Assembly: GCA_017456805.1 (NCBI GenBank)
Contig: JAFTIQ010000061.1
Span: 1-21,964, forward strand
Reading direction: 5' to 3'
DNA: 21,964 nucleotides
Source: Lentisphaeria bacterium
GTDB lineage: Bacteria > Verrucomicrobiota > Lentisphaeria > Victivallales > UBA1829
Made by a program: the position numbers and the translations under genes. A model generated the notes under the pieces. The model was not told where the DNA came from. It did not search any database and saw only the letters and a list, made by a program, of their open reading frames with translations. Shown here piece after piece: positions 14,280 to 21,382 of this stretch. How positions within the stretch are numbered: position 1 is the first letter of the stretch; each line of letters opens with the position of its first letter.

Positions 14280-14489
14280 TCAATCTACAACTGCGATATT
14301 TCCGTCGATGTATTCATTACCGTTGATAAAATAACGCAATGTGACACTTTTTTCAGTACCATCTTTAAAAACTGCTATGCAGTTGTACAAGGGAGATTCC
14401 GCATCCCCTCCCCGTGCGCTGTTGATCTTTTTGATTCTCTTACAAGTTGCACCGAACTTTTTGGAAATAAAAGAAAAATTGAGTCTGAA
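14280..14489 (-). pseudogene. 5'-truncated ORF remnant next to a dif-like site
   Basis: An open frame ends at 14280 and encodes about 70 residues, finishing VFKDGTEKSVTLRYFINGNEYIDGNIAVVD, which reads like the beta-rich C-terminus of a real protein. It contains no Met codon; the only possible start is a TTG at 14525 that would translate the dif-like site itself, and an in-frame stop lies further up. The simplest reading is a gene whose 5' part was lost by recombination at the Xer site. I do not recognise the family, and a chance ORF is possible. Confidence 0.35.
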
Positions 14490-14491
14490 TG

Positions 14492-14519
14492 ACTTAACAT
14501 AATGCAAATTATGCGATGT
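14492..14519. other. Canonical dif-like XerC/XerD recombination site
   Basis: A XerD-type arm ACTTAACATAA (14492-14502) and a XerC-type arm TTATGCGATGT (14509-14519) are separated by exactly 6 bp, the spacing of bacterial dif. Read on the opposite strand it matches E. coli dif at about 20 of 28 positions by eye. The XerC-side flank GG after the arm also matches the two sites at 2884-2948 (shared CCAAC-N-TCGCATAAT on the minus strand). It could be the chromosomal dimer-resolution site or the scar of an Xer-integrated element. Confidence 0.7.
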
Positions 14520-14535
14520 TGGCAATTCAAAAAAT

Positions 14536-14562
14536 AAGACCTATAAGACCTATAAGGCCTAT
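14536..14562. repeat. Three 9-bp tandem repeats beside the dif-like site
   Basis: AAGACCTAT occurs twice in tandem (14536-14544, 14545-14553) and a third time as AAGGCCTAT (14554-14562), the last copy overlapping a short palindrome around AGGCCT. They lie between the dif-like site and the end of rex. The role is unknown; protein binding or weak rex termination are both possible. Confidence 0.7.
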
Positions 14563-14572
14563 AAAAATCTAT

Positions 14573-15220
14573 TTACTCTTCCTGAATGGATTCGCCGGAT
14601 TCTTTGGCTTTGATTTTCGCAGAGAGAACTGCAAGACCGCCGGCAATCACTTCCCGTTGAACAATCACATCGTCCGGGACCTGGAGACAAATATTCGCAA
14701 AGTTCCAAAGATATCTTACACCTAACGCCACAAGTGCATCCGCGGTTCTCTGCGCGGCAACACTGGAAACACAAATGATCCCGATCTTCGGCGGATGATT
14801 CTTCAAACGGCGTTCCAGCGTTTCCATGTCAAAGACTTCATGTCCATGGATTTCTCTGCCGACTTTGTGGGGATCAGAATCAAAAACAGATTCGATCCGC
14901 AAGTTATAATCAATAAAATCAGAATATCCGAGCAGAGCGGAACCCAAAGCCCCTGCCCCGATCAATGTGGCAGACATCTTTTTATCCCATCCGATATAGG
15001 CAAGAATCGCATCGATCAGTTCGTTGATCAGATACCCATATCCACGATGTCCTTTCAATCCGGTCGCCGCAATATCTTTTCTTGTCACAATGGGTTCGAT
15101 TCCCATATATTGTGCCAGATCTGTACAGGAAACAGAGGTTGCTCCGTCCATACGCATTTGAAAAAGCTTATGCAGATAGCTCGGCATTCTGCGCATGGTT
15201 GGTGTATTCTGAATTTTCAT
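14573..15220 (-). CDS. rex: Redox-sensing transcriptional repressor Rex
   Basis: This 215-aa protein fits Rex in length and domain order. An N-terminal winged helix (YLHKLFQMRMDGATSVSCTDLAQYMGIEPIVTRKDIA, residues about 15-50) binds DNA. A Rossmann fold follows with the nucleotide-binding turn LIGAGALGSALLGY (about 86-99), FDSDPHKVGREIHGHEVFDMETL, and the conserved ends IICVSSVAAQRTADALVALGVRYLWNFA and VIVQREVIAGGLAVLS. Rex senses the NADH/NAD+ ratio and releases fermentation and respiration genes when NADH is high. The ATG has AAGGA 9 nt upstream. No Rex operator of the TTGTGAA type is seen here. It stands alone, with a divergent MATE gene on the upstream side. Confidence 0.93.
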   Translation of the reverse strand: MKIQNTPTMRRMPSYLHKLFQMRMDGATSVSCTDLAQYMGIEPIVTRKDIAATGLKGHRGYGYLINELIDAILAYIGWDKKMSATLIGAGALGSALLGYSDFIDYNLRIESVFDSDPHKVGREIHGHEVFDMETLERRLKNHPPKIGIICVSSVAAQRTADALVALGVRYLWNFANICLQVPDDVIVQREVIAGGLAVLSAKIKAKESGESIQEE

Positions 15221-15497
15221 CTCAGTTTATCCTTCATATTGATTAAATATATCCCGGTGCTGTTCTGAAGTCTGCAAAACGCGGATTCTCAAAAAAACAA
15301 AAAACATCCGCAAGAATTAACAGGCGCCGGAACGTCGGATTTTTCACATACCATACTTTACTCCCATTTTGATAAAAAGTCAAACGTTTTTTTGAAAAAA
15401 AACAGTTTCAAGAATTGAAAAAATAAAAAAAAGAATTACATTATGCACTCTGTAAAATAATAAAACTCTTTGAAATAAAAAACAAGGTTTGCAACGT
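15221..15497. other. Divergent intergenic region rex / MATE
   Basis: This 277-bp, very A+T-rich stretch holds the upstream regions of rex (TATATT on the minus strand at 15246-15251) and of the transporter. A GCGGAT/ATCCGC inverted repeat with a long A-rich loop is present near 15285-15320. I see no gene or RNA in it. Confidence 0.4.
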
Positions 15498-16904
15498 ATG
15501 ATCATGAAGATTCTTCGGGGATGGTTGGGGAAAGAGGCTTTCAGGGGAGAATGCGGCTACGGCGAAATCTGGCATATCGCATGGCCTTTCATCATTTTGA
15601 ACGCGGCAAACACCGTCATGATGGTTACAAACCGGGTGTTTCTTTCCAAACATTCTCCGGAAGAAATGGCGGCCGCAATGCCTGCCGGACAACTCTTCTT
15701 CACTTTTATGATCCTGTTTCTGATCACAACCGGGTTCACTGCGACGATTGTTGCCCAGTATCATGGTGCCGGAGATAAAATCAACTGCATCCGTGCCGCG
15801 TGGAACGGCTTCTACTTCAGCGCGGGGATCTCCTTCCTCTTATGTTTCGCGTTCCCTCTTGCCGGACCTTTTATTTTTGCAAGAAATGGGCATGATCCGA
15901 TCATTGCAGCACTTGAATCTGAATATTTCTCGGCGATGGCTCCCTGCGCTGTGCTGGCTTGTCTGGAAACACCTCTATTCTCCTTCTTTACCGGCAGAGG
16001 TAAAACAAAGGTGCTCGCTGTGATCAAAGGAACAAGCTGTATATTGTCGATCCCCCTGAATTATCTGCTGGTTTACGGTAAATTTGGCTGCCCGGAACTT
16101 GGGATCCTGGGCGCAGGATTGGCAAATACGATTGCGAACTTCTATTCTTTTCTCGCGATTCTCTTCTGTTTTCTGCTGGTGGATCAATCGGAATATCCCA
16201 CCAGAAGCAGAAAAGAATTCCGCTGGGAATTTGTCAAAAAACTGCTTCTTTTCGGAACTCCAGCCGGTTTTCAGGGATTCCTGCGGAATGTGGGATTCGC
16301 TATAACAGTCATGATGATCGGCAGATTGGGAAATGAAGCTTTGACCGCCACAAGCATTGCCCTTTGCATTAACATGGTGGGAAATATGCCCATCTTCGGA
16401 ATGTCCGATGCAACCGGGATCCTGACCGGTCAATTCATTGGCAAAAAAGATTTGAAAACAGCCGGTTCGATTTTCTGGAAAGCATTCCGGATGCTGCTCC
16501 CCTGGCTGAGTATTACAGCTGTCCTCTATCTTCTGGAACCGGAATTCCTGATCGATTTGTTCGGTTCTGACAACTCATCCGGTGAGATCAATATGGTAAA
16601 AACCGTGGAATATGTCAAGTTCATCCTTCTGATGGCAGCCTTTTTCAACTTTTTTGATGCGATCCGTTTTCTCCTGATGGGTGCATTACGCGGCGCTGGC
16701 GATACGAAAATCCCGCTTCTGATCGGGATCGGAACCTCCTGGGGAATTCAAATGCCCGGAACGATCCTTCTTGTTATGGTGTTCGGATCCACCATTGAAC
16801 AGGTCTGGATCCTGCTGACCTGCTATATCGCAATTGATGCGCTTCTGATGCTCTGGCGGCGCGGAACCGGCGCGTGGAAAAAGATTAAAATCATCGAAGA
16901 TTAA
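15498..16904 (+). CDS. MATE family multidrug/solute:cation antiporter
   Basis: About 468 residues with roughly twelve hydrophobic helices in two similar halves, the MATE layout. Typical segments are IWHIAWPFIILNAANTVMMVTNRVFLSKHSPEEMAAAMPAG in helix 1-2, LITTGFTATIVAQYHGAG, the inter-helix ILGAGLANTIAN, and in the second half GTPAGFQGFLRNVGFAITVMMIGRLG and LLMGALRGAGDTKIPLL. Such transporters export drugs or metabolites against Na+ or H+. I start at the ATG at 15498, with AAGG 10 nt upstream, because an upstream TTG at 15489 is too close to that site. It ends just before a terminator that serves the convergent gene. The substrate is not predictable. Confidence 0.92.
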   Translation: MIMKILRGWLGKEAFRGECGYGEIWHIAWPFIILNAANTVMMVTNRVFLSKHSPEEMAAAMPAGQLFFTFMILFLITTGFTATIVAQYHGAGDKINCIRAAWNGFYFSAGISFLLCFAFPLAGPFIFARNGHDPIIAALESEYFSAMAPCAVLACLETPLFSFFTGRGKTKVLAVIKGTSCILSIPLNYLLVYGKFGCPELGILGAGLANTIANFYSFLAILFCFLLVDQSEYPTRSRKEFRWEFVKKLLLFGTPAGFQGFLRNVGFAITVMMIGRLGNEALTATSIALCINMVGNMPIFGMSDATGILTGQFIGKKDLKTAGSIFWKAFRMLLPWLSITAVLYLLEPEFLIDLFGSDNSSGEINMVKTVEYVKFILLMAAFFNFFDAIRFLLMGALRGAGDTKIPLLIGIGTSWGIQMPGTILLVMVFGSTIEQVWILLTCYIAIDALLMLWRRGTGAWKKIKIIED

Positions 16905-16916
16905 ACTTCTCCGGAC

Positions 16917-16950
16917 AAAAAAACTGTTGCAGAACAAGGTCTGCAACAGT
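16917..16950 (-). terminator. Intrinsic terminator of the zinc-ribbon membrane protein gene
   Basis: A perfect 11-bp stem (ACTGTTGCAGA at 16923-16933 with TCTGCAACAGT at 16940-16950) and a 6-nt loop are followed on the minus strand by a run of seven T. It lies 22 bp after the stop at 16972. It also sits at the end of the convergent MATE gene but has no T-run in that direction. Confidence 0.9.
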
Positions 16951-16971
16951 CGGATCAGTTAAGATTCCAGA

Positions 16972-17817
16972 TTACCGCAGCGGGAAATAAGCTGTGTTCT
17001 TGATGTACTGATCAATGTTCTTGCTGGTGATCATGACATAACGCATACTGAATGCTTCATCAAGATTTTCCGGAGCCGGTTTTTCATAGTCAGCTTCTTT
17101 GAGACCGGTTTTGCCGACAATCGCAGCAACGATGACTTCTTCGCCGGGTTTAGCACCTTTGAAGAAGAAACCGAGAGAAGAGACTTCTCCGCTGAGCAGA
17201 GCAATTTTCTGCTTTCCTTTTGCTTTCCAAATGGAAAGTTTAGCGAGTTCACGGGGTTCAAAGGGAAGATCTTCGAGAAGAACAAACAGAGCTTCACCGT
17301 TTGCCTTGAAGAAATCATTGAATTCTTTTGCAGTTGCTCCGGGCATTGCTGCCATTTCATCTTCACTGCGGACATAATTCAGAGCTTTAACTTCTGCATT
17401 GGGAAGATATTTTTTGAGACAATCAACGCGTTTCCTGTTATATTCGTTCTGTTCCCAGTTGGTTCCTCCGGGAGCGACGATGATGATTTTCTGAGAAGCA
17501 TAGTTCTGTTTGATGAACTCAGAGATAGTTTTCAATCTGGATTCTTCAAATCTTTCCATACTTGTCATCATATCACGTTCTTCTTTGCTGGCACGGAAAA
17601 CACCTTCGTTGTCCAAGTATATGAAGGCACCAGCCAACAGAACCAGAAGAGCAATAAATGCGGCAGCAGCGATAGCAATGACTATTTTCATGCTGTTTTT
17701 TTTAGGCTGCTGATTCAAAACAAAGCTGTTTCTGCAAAATGGACATATCACTTGTATTCCCGGAACTGCAGCTTGAAGATTGATCTGATTCTGACAATAG
17801 GCACAACGAATAATCAT
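16972..17817 (-). CDS. Zinc-ribbon single-pass membrane protein of unknown function
   Basis: I do not recognise a named family for this 281-aa protein. Residues 1-35 form a zinc ribbon (CAYC at 5-8, CPFC at 25-28) of the kind found at the N-terminus of many membrane proteins in PVC bacteria. After a basic stretch (PKKNSMK) comes one membrane helix (about 44-67, IVIAIAAAAFIALLVLLAGAFIYL), which places the ribbon in the cytoplasm. The outer part (70-281) is alpha/beta, with KIIIVAPGGTNWEQNEYNRKRVDCLKKYLPNAEV and ALFVLLEDLPFEPRELAKLSIWKAKGKQKIALLSGEV, which resembles a Rossmann-type fold. The start has AAAGG 7 nt upstream, and the gene has its own promoter and terminator. Confidence 0.8.
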   Translation of the reverse strand: MIIRCAYCQNQINLQAAVPGIQVICPFCRNSFVLNQQPKKNSMKIVIAIAAAAFIALLVLLAGAFIYLDNEGVFRASKEERDMMTSMERFEESRLKTISEFIKQNYASQKIIIVAPGGTNWEQNEYNRKRVDCLKKYLPNAEVKALNYVRSEDEMAAMPGATAKEFNDFFKANGEALFVLLEDLPFEPRELAKLSIWKAKGKQKIALLSGEVSSLGFFFKGAKPGEEVIVAAIVGKTGLKEADYEKPAPENLDEAFSMRYVMITSKNIDQYIKNTAYFPLR

Positions 17818-17870
17818 TTTTTTACCTTTCTTTATTGGTTATTTATAAAAAAAAATCTTAAACTTCTTCT

Positions 17871-17879
17871 AATATAGCA
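17871..17879 (-). promoter_or_regulatory. Extended -10 promoter of the zinc-ribbon membrane protein gene
   Basis: On the minus strand TGCTATATT is an extended -10 (TGn-TATATT), preceded 16 bp earlier by TTGTTT as -35. It stands about 54 bp before the start codon at 17817. Confidence 0.5.
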
Positions 17880-17914
17880 TTATTTACATTAAAAACAAGC
17901 ACAAAAAGAAAAAA

Positions 17915-18511
17915 TTATTTTTTCATCTTCCGGCAGATGATTTTTCGCCATTCGCTCAGTTTCTGCCAATACGATTCCGGCAGTCGTTCCGGAATATCAT
18001 GCCCGGCAGCGGTTGCGGATAGAAGCTGATCCAGAAAATCCCCTGCCCTGCCCTCCTGCGGCGGCAGTTCCCCGCCCTCACGAAGCAGCATCAGATAGAC
18101 AAGCGAAAGATAAGGTTCCGGGGCTTTTCCCGATTGAATGGATTTCAGAAACAGATTCAACACCTGATAGGTTTCCGGAATCGGGATCATCGGCGCAGTG
18201 TTGGCAAGCAGCATTGTGGAAAGTTCACATGCCGCCAGATACCCGGGGATATTCTCGGCAATGGAATCGTTGTTTGTCTTCAATTCCATTTTTCCGGCAG
18301 TCAACAGTCCGCTCAAGTCATCGCTTTTGGATTTGAATTCGATATGCAGTTCCCGGAACAAACCTGCAACGGGGAATTTTCCGGCTTTTCCGGAAGCATG
18401 ACCCCGCATTACAAAATCCAGTTTGCCCAGTTCCGGAGAAATTCCGGAAACGATCAGACTGGATTCTCTGTACGGAATTTTTTTCAGGATGATATAATCC
18501 GTTTCGATCAT
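17915..18511 (-). CDS. recO: DNA repair protein RecO (short form)
   Basis: This 198-aa protein has the RecO N-terminal OB-fold signature: TDYIILKKIPYRESSLIVSGISPELGKLDFVMRGH, then the basic GKAGKF and LFRELHIEFKSKSDDLSGLLTAGKMEL. A helical domain follows (YLAACELSTMLLANTAPMIPIPETYQVLNLFL). RecO anneals ssDNA and, with RecR, loads RecA on SSB-coated gaps. It is shorter than typical RecO (about 240 aa) and lacks the four-Cys zinc finger that many members have. Its ATG overlaps the stop of the receiver gene by 4 bp (ATGA), so translation is coupled. The identification rests mainly on the N-terminal part. Confidence 0.75.
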   Translation of the reverse strand: MIETDYIILKKIPYRESSLIVSGISPELGKLDFVMRGHASGKAGKFPVAGLFRELHIEFKSKSDDLSGLLTAGKMELKTNNDSIAENIPGYLAACELSTMLLANTAPMIPIPETYQVLNLFLKSIQSGKAPEPYLSLVYLMLLREGGELPPQEGRAGDFLDQLLSATAAGHDIPERLPESYWQKLSEWRKIICRKMKK

Positions 18512-18936
18512 TCTTTTTCCGGGGATTTCGCAAGATCCAGAATTCTGCGGATTTCCCTTGCCATATCGCCGATCCGATGGGGCTTCGGCAAAAATCCTGC
18601 TGCCCCATTCTGCAAAAGATCATCCACTTCATCCAGAGAAACAAACCCGCTGGAAAGAAGCACCTTTACATTGGGATCAATCTCTTTCAGCTTGTGGAAC
18701 GTTGCATGACCGCCCTGCTTCGGCATGATCATATCCAACAGAACCAAATCGATTTGACCGGGGTTGCTTTCATAAATTTCCACAGCATCCAATCCGTTTT
18801 CAGCAAGAAGGACCGAATAGCCGAGTTTCTGCAAAGCCTCAATCAGAAAATCCCATACAGTTTCCTGATCATCAACGATTAAAATCGTTTCATCTCCGCC
18901 AGTCAGCTGCATCCGCCTGTTGTTCTGTTCTTCCAT
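18508..18936 (-). CDS. Stand-alone response regulator receiver (CheY-like)
   Basis: A 142-aa single-domain receiver starts at the ATG at 18936, with AGGGG 7 nt upstream (a TTG two codons earlier is less likely). All phosphorylation residues are present: D22/D23 in ILIVDD, the phospho-acceptor D68 in DLVLLDMIMPKQGG, S85/S86 in VLLSSG and K108 in GFLPKP. It has no output domain, so it would act by protein contact or phosphorelay. It starts 24 bp after glnN and overlaps recO by 4 bp. Its place between a nitrogen-assimilation gene and a repair gene gives no clear clue to the pathway, and no histidine kinase is in the window. Confidence 0.92.
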   Translation of the reverse strand: MEEQNNRRMQLTGGDETILIVDDQETVWDFLIEALQKLGYSVLLAENGLDAVEIYESNPGQIDLVLLDMIMPKQGGHATFHKLKEIDPNVKVLLSSGFVSLDEVDDLLQNGAAGFLPKPHRIGDMAREIRRILDLAKSPEKE

Positions 18937-18960
18937 TTTCAACCCCTGTTTTATCTATCA

Positions 18961-21099
18961 TTAAAGAATAAAAAGCATTTCCCGATACTTCGGCAGCGGC
19001 CAGTAATCATCATCGACCTGTTTTTCCAGGGAATCGACATTTTTCCGCATTTCACTCATGATGCTGAGAATCTGCTTGGAACTGTTTTCTGTGAGAGCCT
19101 CTTCCAAACGGTTAGCACAATCTTCAACGGCATCCGCAAGCGTGCCGATCCGTTCCGCCATTGCTGTCTTTGCAGAAATTCCTGCGTTCAAACCAGCCTG
19201 TTTCATGTTGCAGATTCCGCTTGCCAGCTCAGCTATCTGTCTGGTGGCTGCCGGCAAAAACAGCGTTCTGGCAAGGCTCAGAGAAAGTTCCCCTTCAATC
19301 TTCACTTTCCGGCTGTATTCTTCACAGAAAACATCATGCCGTGAACGAAGTTCCTGTTTGGTGAAGACTCCGTATTTTTCCATGAGGATCTCATTCTTTT
19401 CATCAAGGAACGCTGCCAGTGCCGCCGGTGTGGATGCCGCATTGGGCAAACCGCGTTTGGCAGCTTCCTTCCGCCAGGATTCCGTATAATTGTCCCCGTT
19501 GAAAATCACTCGTTTATGTTTCTTGATCACTGACTGCAGGACTTTCTGCAGTTTTTCATTGAAATTATCCCGGCCTGCCTTTTCAAGCTGGGCTGAAATA
19601 TCATCCATTGCCTCTGCGACGATCGTGTTCAGGATCACGTTTGCCCCGGCGCACGCCTGACTTGAGCCGGGTGCACGGAATTCAAATTTGTTTCCGGTGA
19701 ATGCAAACGGACTCGTTCTGTTCCGGTCAGTCGCATCTCGGGGAAGCGGCGGAAGCGTATCAACACCGATCTTCATCAATCCGGCATGTTTGGAAGACTT
19801 CAGATTCCCTTTTTCAATCTGTTCGATCACATCCGTGAGCTGTTCCCCGAGGAAAATGGAAATGATCGCAGGAGGAGCTTCCGCAGCTCCAAGACGATGA
19901 TCATTCCCCGCAGAAGCAGTCGTCGCACGCAGCAGATCTGCATGTTTATCAACAGCCTGAATCACAGCACAGAGTGTCGTGAGGAAAATCGCATTCTGGT
20001 GGGGGTCTGATCCGGGATTCAGCAAATTCAAATTACCGTAATTGACAGACCAGTTCACATGTTTTCCGGAACCATTGACGCCTGAAAACGGTTTTTCATG
20101 GAGCAGACAGACGAATCCGTGTTCTGCGGCTTTCTGCTTCAGCACATCCATAACAAGCATGTTATGGTCACATGCAAGGTTCAAATCTTCAAACAGCGGT
20201 GCAAGTTCATACTGCGCCGGTGCCGCTTCATTGTGCCGGGTCTTCGCCGGAATCCCAAGCCGCCAGAGCGAATGTTCCACATCCCCCATAAACGCAAGAA
20301 TCCGGGGCTGAATCGTTCCAAAATAATGATCATCCAACTGCTGATGCTTCGGGGGCGCCGCGCCAAACAAAGTTCTGCCGGCCTGAACAAGATCGGGCCT
20401 TGCCAAATAAAAATGACGGTCGATCAGGAAGTATTCCTGTTCCGCCCCAAGGGTAACAGTCACGATTTCCTTGCCGTCCTCGCCGAAACAGCGCATCAGC
20501 CGGGAAACCGCATTCTTGATCGCGTTGATCGATTTCAAAAGCGGAGTCTTCCGGTCAAGAGCCTCTCCGGTGTAAGAGCAGAAAACCGTTGGAATACAAA
20601 GGGTTGCGCCATTTGGATGTTGCTTGATGAATGCCGGACTTGTGGGATCCCACGCCGTATAGCCGCGTGCTTCAAAGGTCGCGCGAAGTCCGCCGGAGGG
20701 AAAACTGGATGCATCCGGTTCGCTGATGATCAGATTTTTCCCGGAGAAAACAGTGATTGCCTTCCCATCGGAATCCGGTTCGACGAAGGAGTCATGTTTT
20801 TCAGCGGTGGAACCTGTCAACGGCTGAAACCAATGAGTAAAATGAGTTGCGCCTTTTTCGATCGCCCACCGTTTCATTGCATTTGCCACATCGTCGGCGA
20901 TGGTCGGATCCAGCGGCGATTTTTCGGTGATTGTCTTATAAAGTTTTTGAAAGACCCCTTTCGGAAGACGTTCGCGCATACAATCAATTCCGAAAACATC
21001 GGAAGCATAGGTTTCGAGATCAAAAGGAACAGCATCCCCGGACTTCAAAGCGGGTCGAGCCGCGACAGCCGCAATAGCGTCTTTGCGAGTTTCAAACAT
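18961..21099 (-). CDS. glnN: Glutamine synthetase type III
   Basis: This 712-aa enzyme makes glutamine from glutamate, ammonia and ATP and is of the long GSIII class found in Bacteroidetes, cyanobacteria and PVC bacteria (about 700-730 aa). Diagnostic parts are the N-terminal [18 protein letters not shown], the [24 protein letters not shown] block, [13 protein letters not shown] (metal-binding Glu), [52 protein letters not shown], and [22 protein letters not shown]. The start at 21099 has AGGAGA 6-7 nt upstream. It leads an operon with the receiver gene 24 bp downstream and then recO. An extended -10 is visible upstream. Confidence 0.97.
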   Translation of the reverse strand: MFETRKDAIAAVAARPALKSGDAVPFDLETYASDVFGIDCMRERLPKGVFQKLYKTITEKSPLDPTIADDVANAMKRWAIEKGATHFTHWFQPLTGSTAEKHDSFVEPDSDGKAITVFSGKNLIISEPDASSFPSGGLRATFEARGYTAWDPTSPAFIKQHPNGATLCIPTVFCSYTGEALDRKTPLLKSINAIKNAVSRLMRCFGEDGKEIVTVTLGAEQEYFLIDRHFYLARPDLVQAGRTLFGAAPPKHQQLDDHYFGTIQPRILAFMGDVEHSLWRLGIPAKTRHNEAAPAQYELAPLFEDLNLACDHNMLVMDVLKQKAAEHGFVCLLHEKPFSGVNGSGKHVNWSVNYGNLNLLNPGSDPHQNAIFLTTLCAVIQAVDKHADLLRATTASAGNDHRLGAAEAPPAIISIFLGEQLTDVIEQIEKGNLKSSKHAGLMKIGVDTLPPLPRDATDRNRTSPFAFTGNKFEFRAPGSSQACAGANVILNTIVAEAMDDISAQLEKAGRDNFNEKLQKVLQSVIKKHKRVIFNGDNYTESWRKEAAKRGLPNAASTPAALAAFLDEKNEILMEKYGVFTKQELRSRHDVFCEEYSRKVKIEGELSLSLARTLFLPAATRQIAELASGICNMKQAGLNAGISAKTAMAERIGTLADAVEDCANRLEEALTENSSKQILSIMSEMRKNVDSLEKQVDDDYWPLPKYREMLFIL

Positions 21100-21143
21100 A
21101 GTGGGTCTCCTGTAAATGACTCCGTTTTTCTAAAAATCAACAT

Positions 21144-21152
21144 AATATAGCA
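21144..21152 (-). promoter_or_regulatory. Extended -10 promoter of the glnN operon
   Basis: On the minus strand TGCTATATT is an extended -10, with TTGAAA 16 bp upstream of TATATT as -35 (about 21166-21171). It lies some 45 bp before the glnN ATG. The rest of 21153-21321 is A+T-rich with no gene seen. Confidence 0.55.
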
Positions 21153-21321
21153 CGGATTTATCAAATTTCAAAAGGTGGAACAAACGCTATTAAAAAATAA
21201 TTGAAATAAAAACGTCTATTTCTTTACTCTTTCACTTTTCTCAGTTAATTTTTGCTGTTACAAGTTCCACTTCAAAATAAAATGTGGGCAAGCAAAATTC
21301 AGATCACAATCTTTTTTTCGC

Positions 21322-21358
21322 AAAAAAACACCCCGTCTGCCGAAGCGTCCGGGGTGTT
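21322..21358 (-). terminator. Intrinsic terminator of the Sel1-repeat gene
   Basis: AACACCCCG (21327-21335) pairs with CGGGGTGTT (21350-21358) over a 14-nt loop, and the minus strand continues with a T-run. It lies 24 bp after the stop at 21383. Confidence 0.88.
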
Positions 21359-21382
21359 GAATGTCGAAAAATTAACGAATAT

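Noticed and set aside
14280..14525. Intact small gene starting at TTG 14525
   Set aside because: No ribosome-binding site, the first codons are the Xer site itself, and there is no Met; kept only as a likely truncated remnant.
15437..15452. TTATGCACTCT-like sequence as another XerC arm
   Set aside because: No XerD-type arm lies at the required distance; a chance partial match.
20098..21150. 350-aa plus-strand ORF
   Set aside because: Antisense shadow of glnN; Cys/Arg/Phe-rich, not protein-like.
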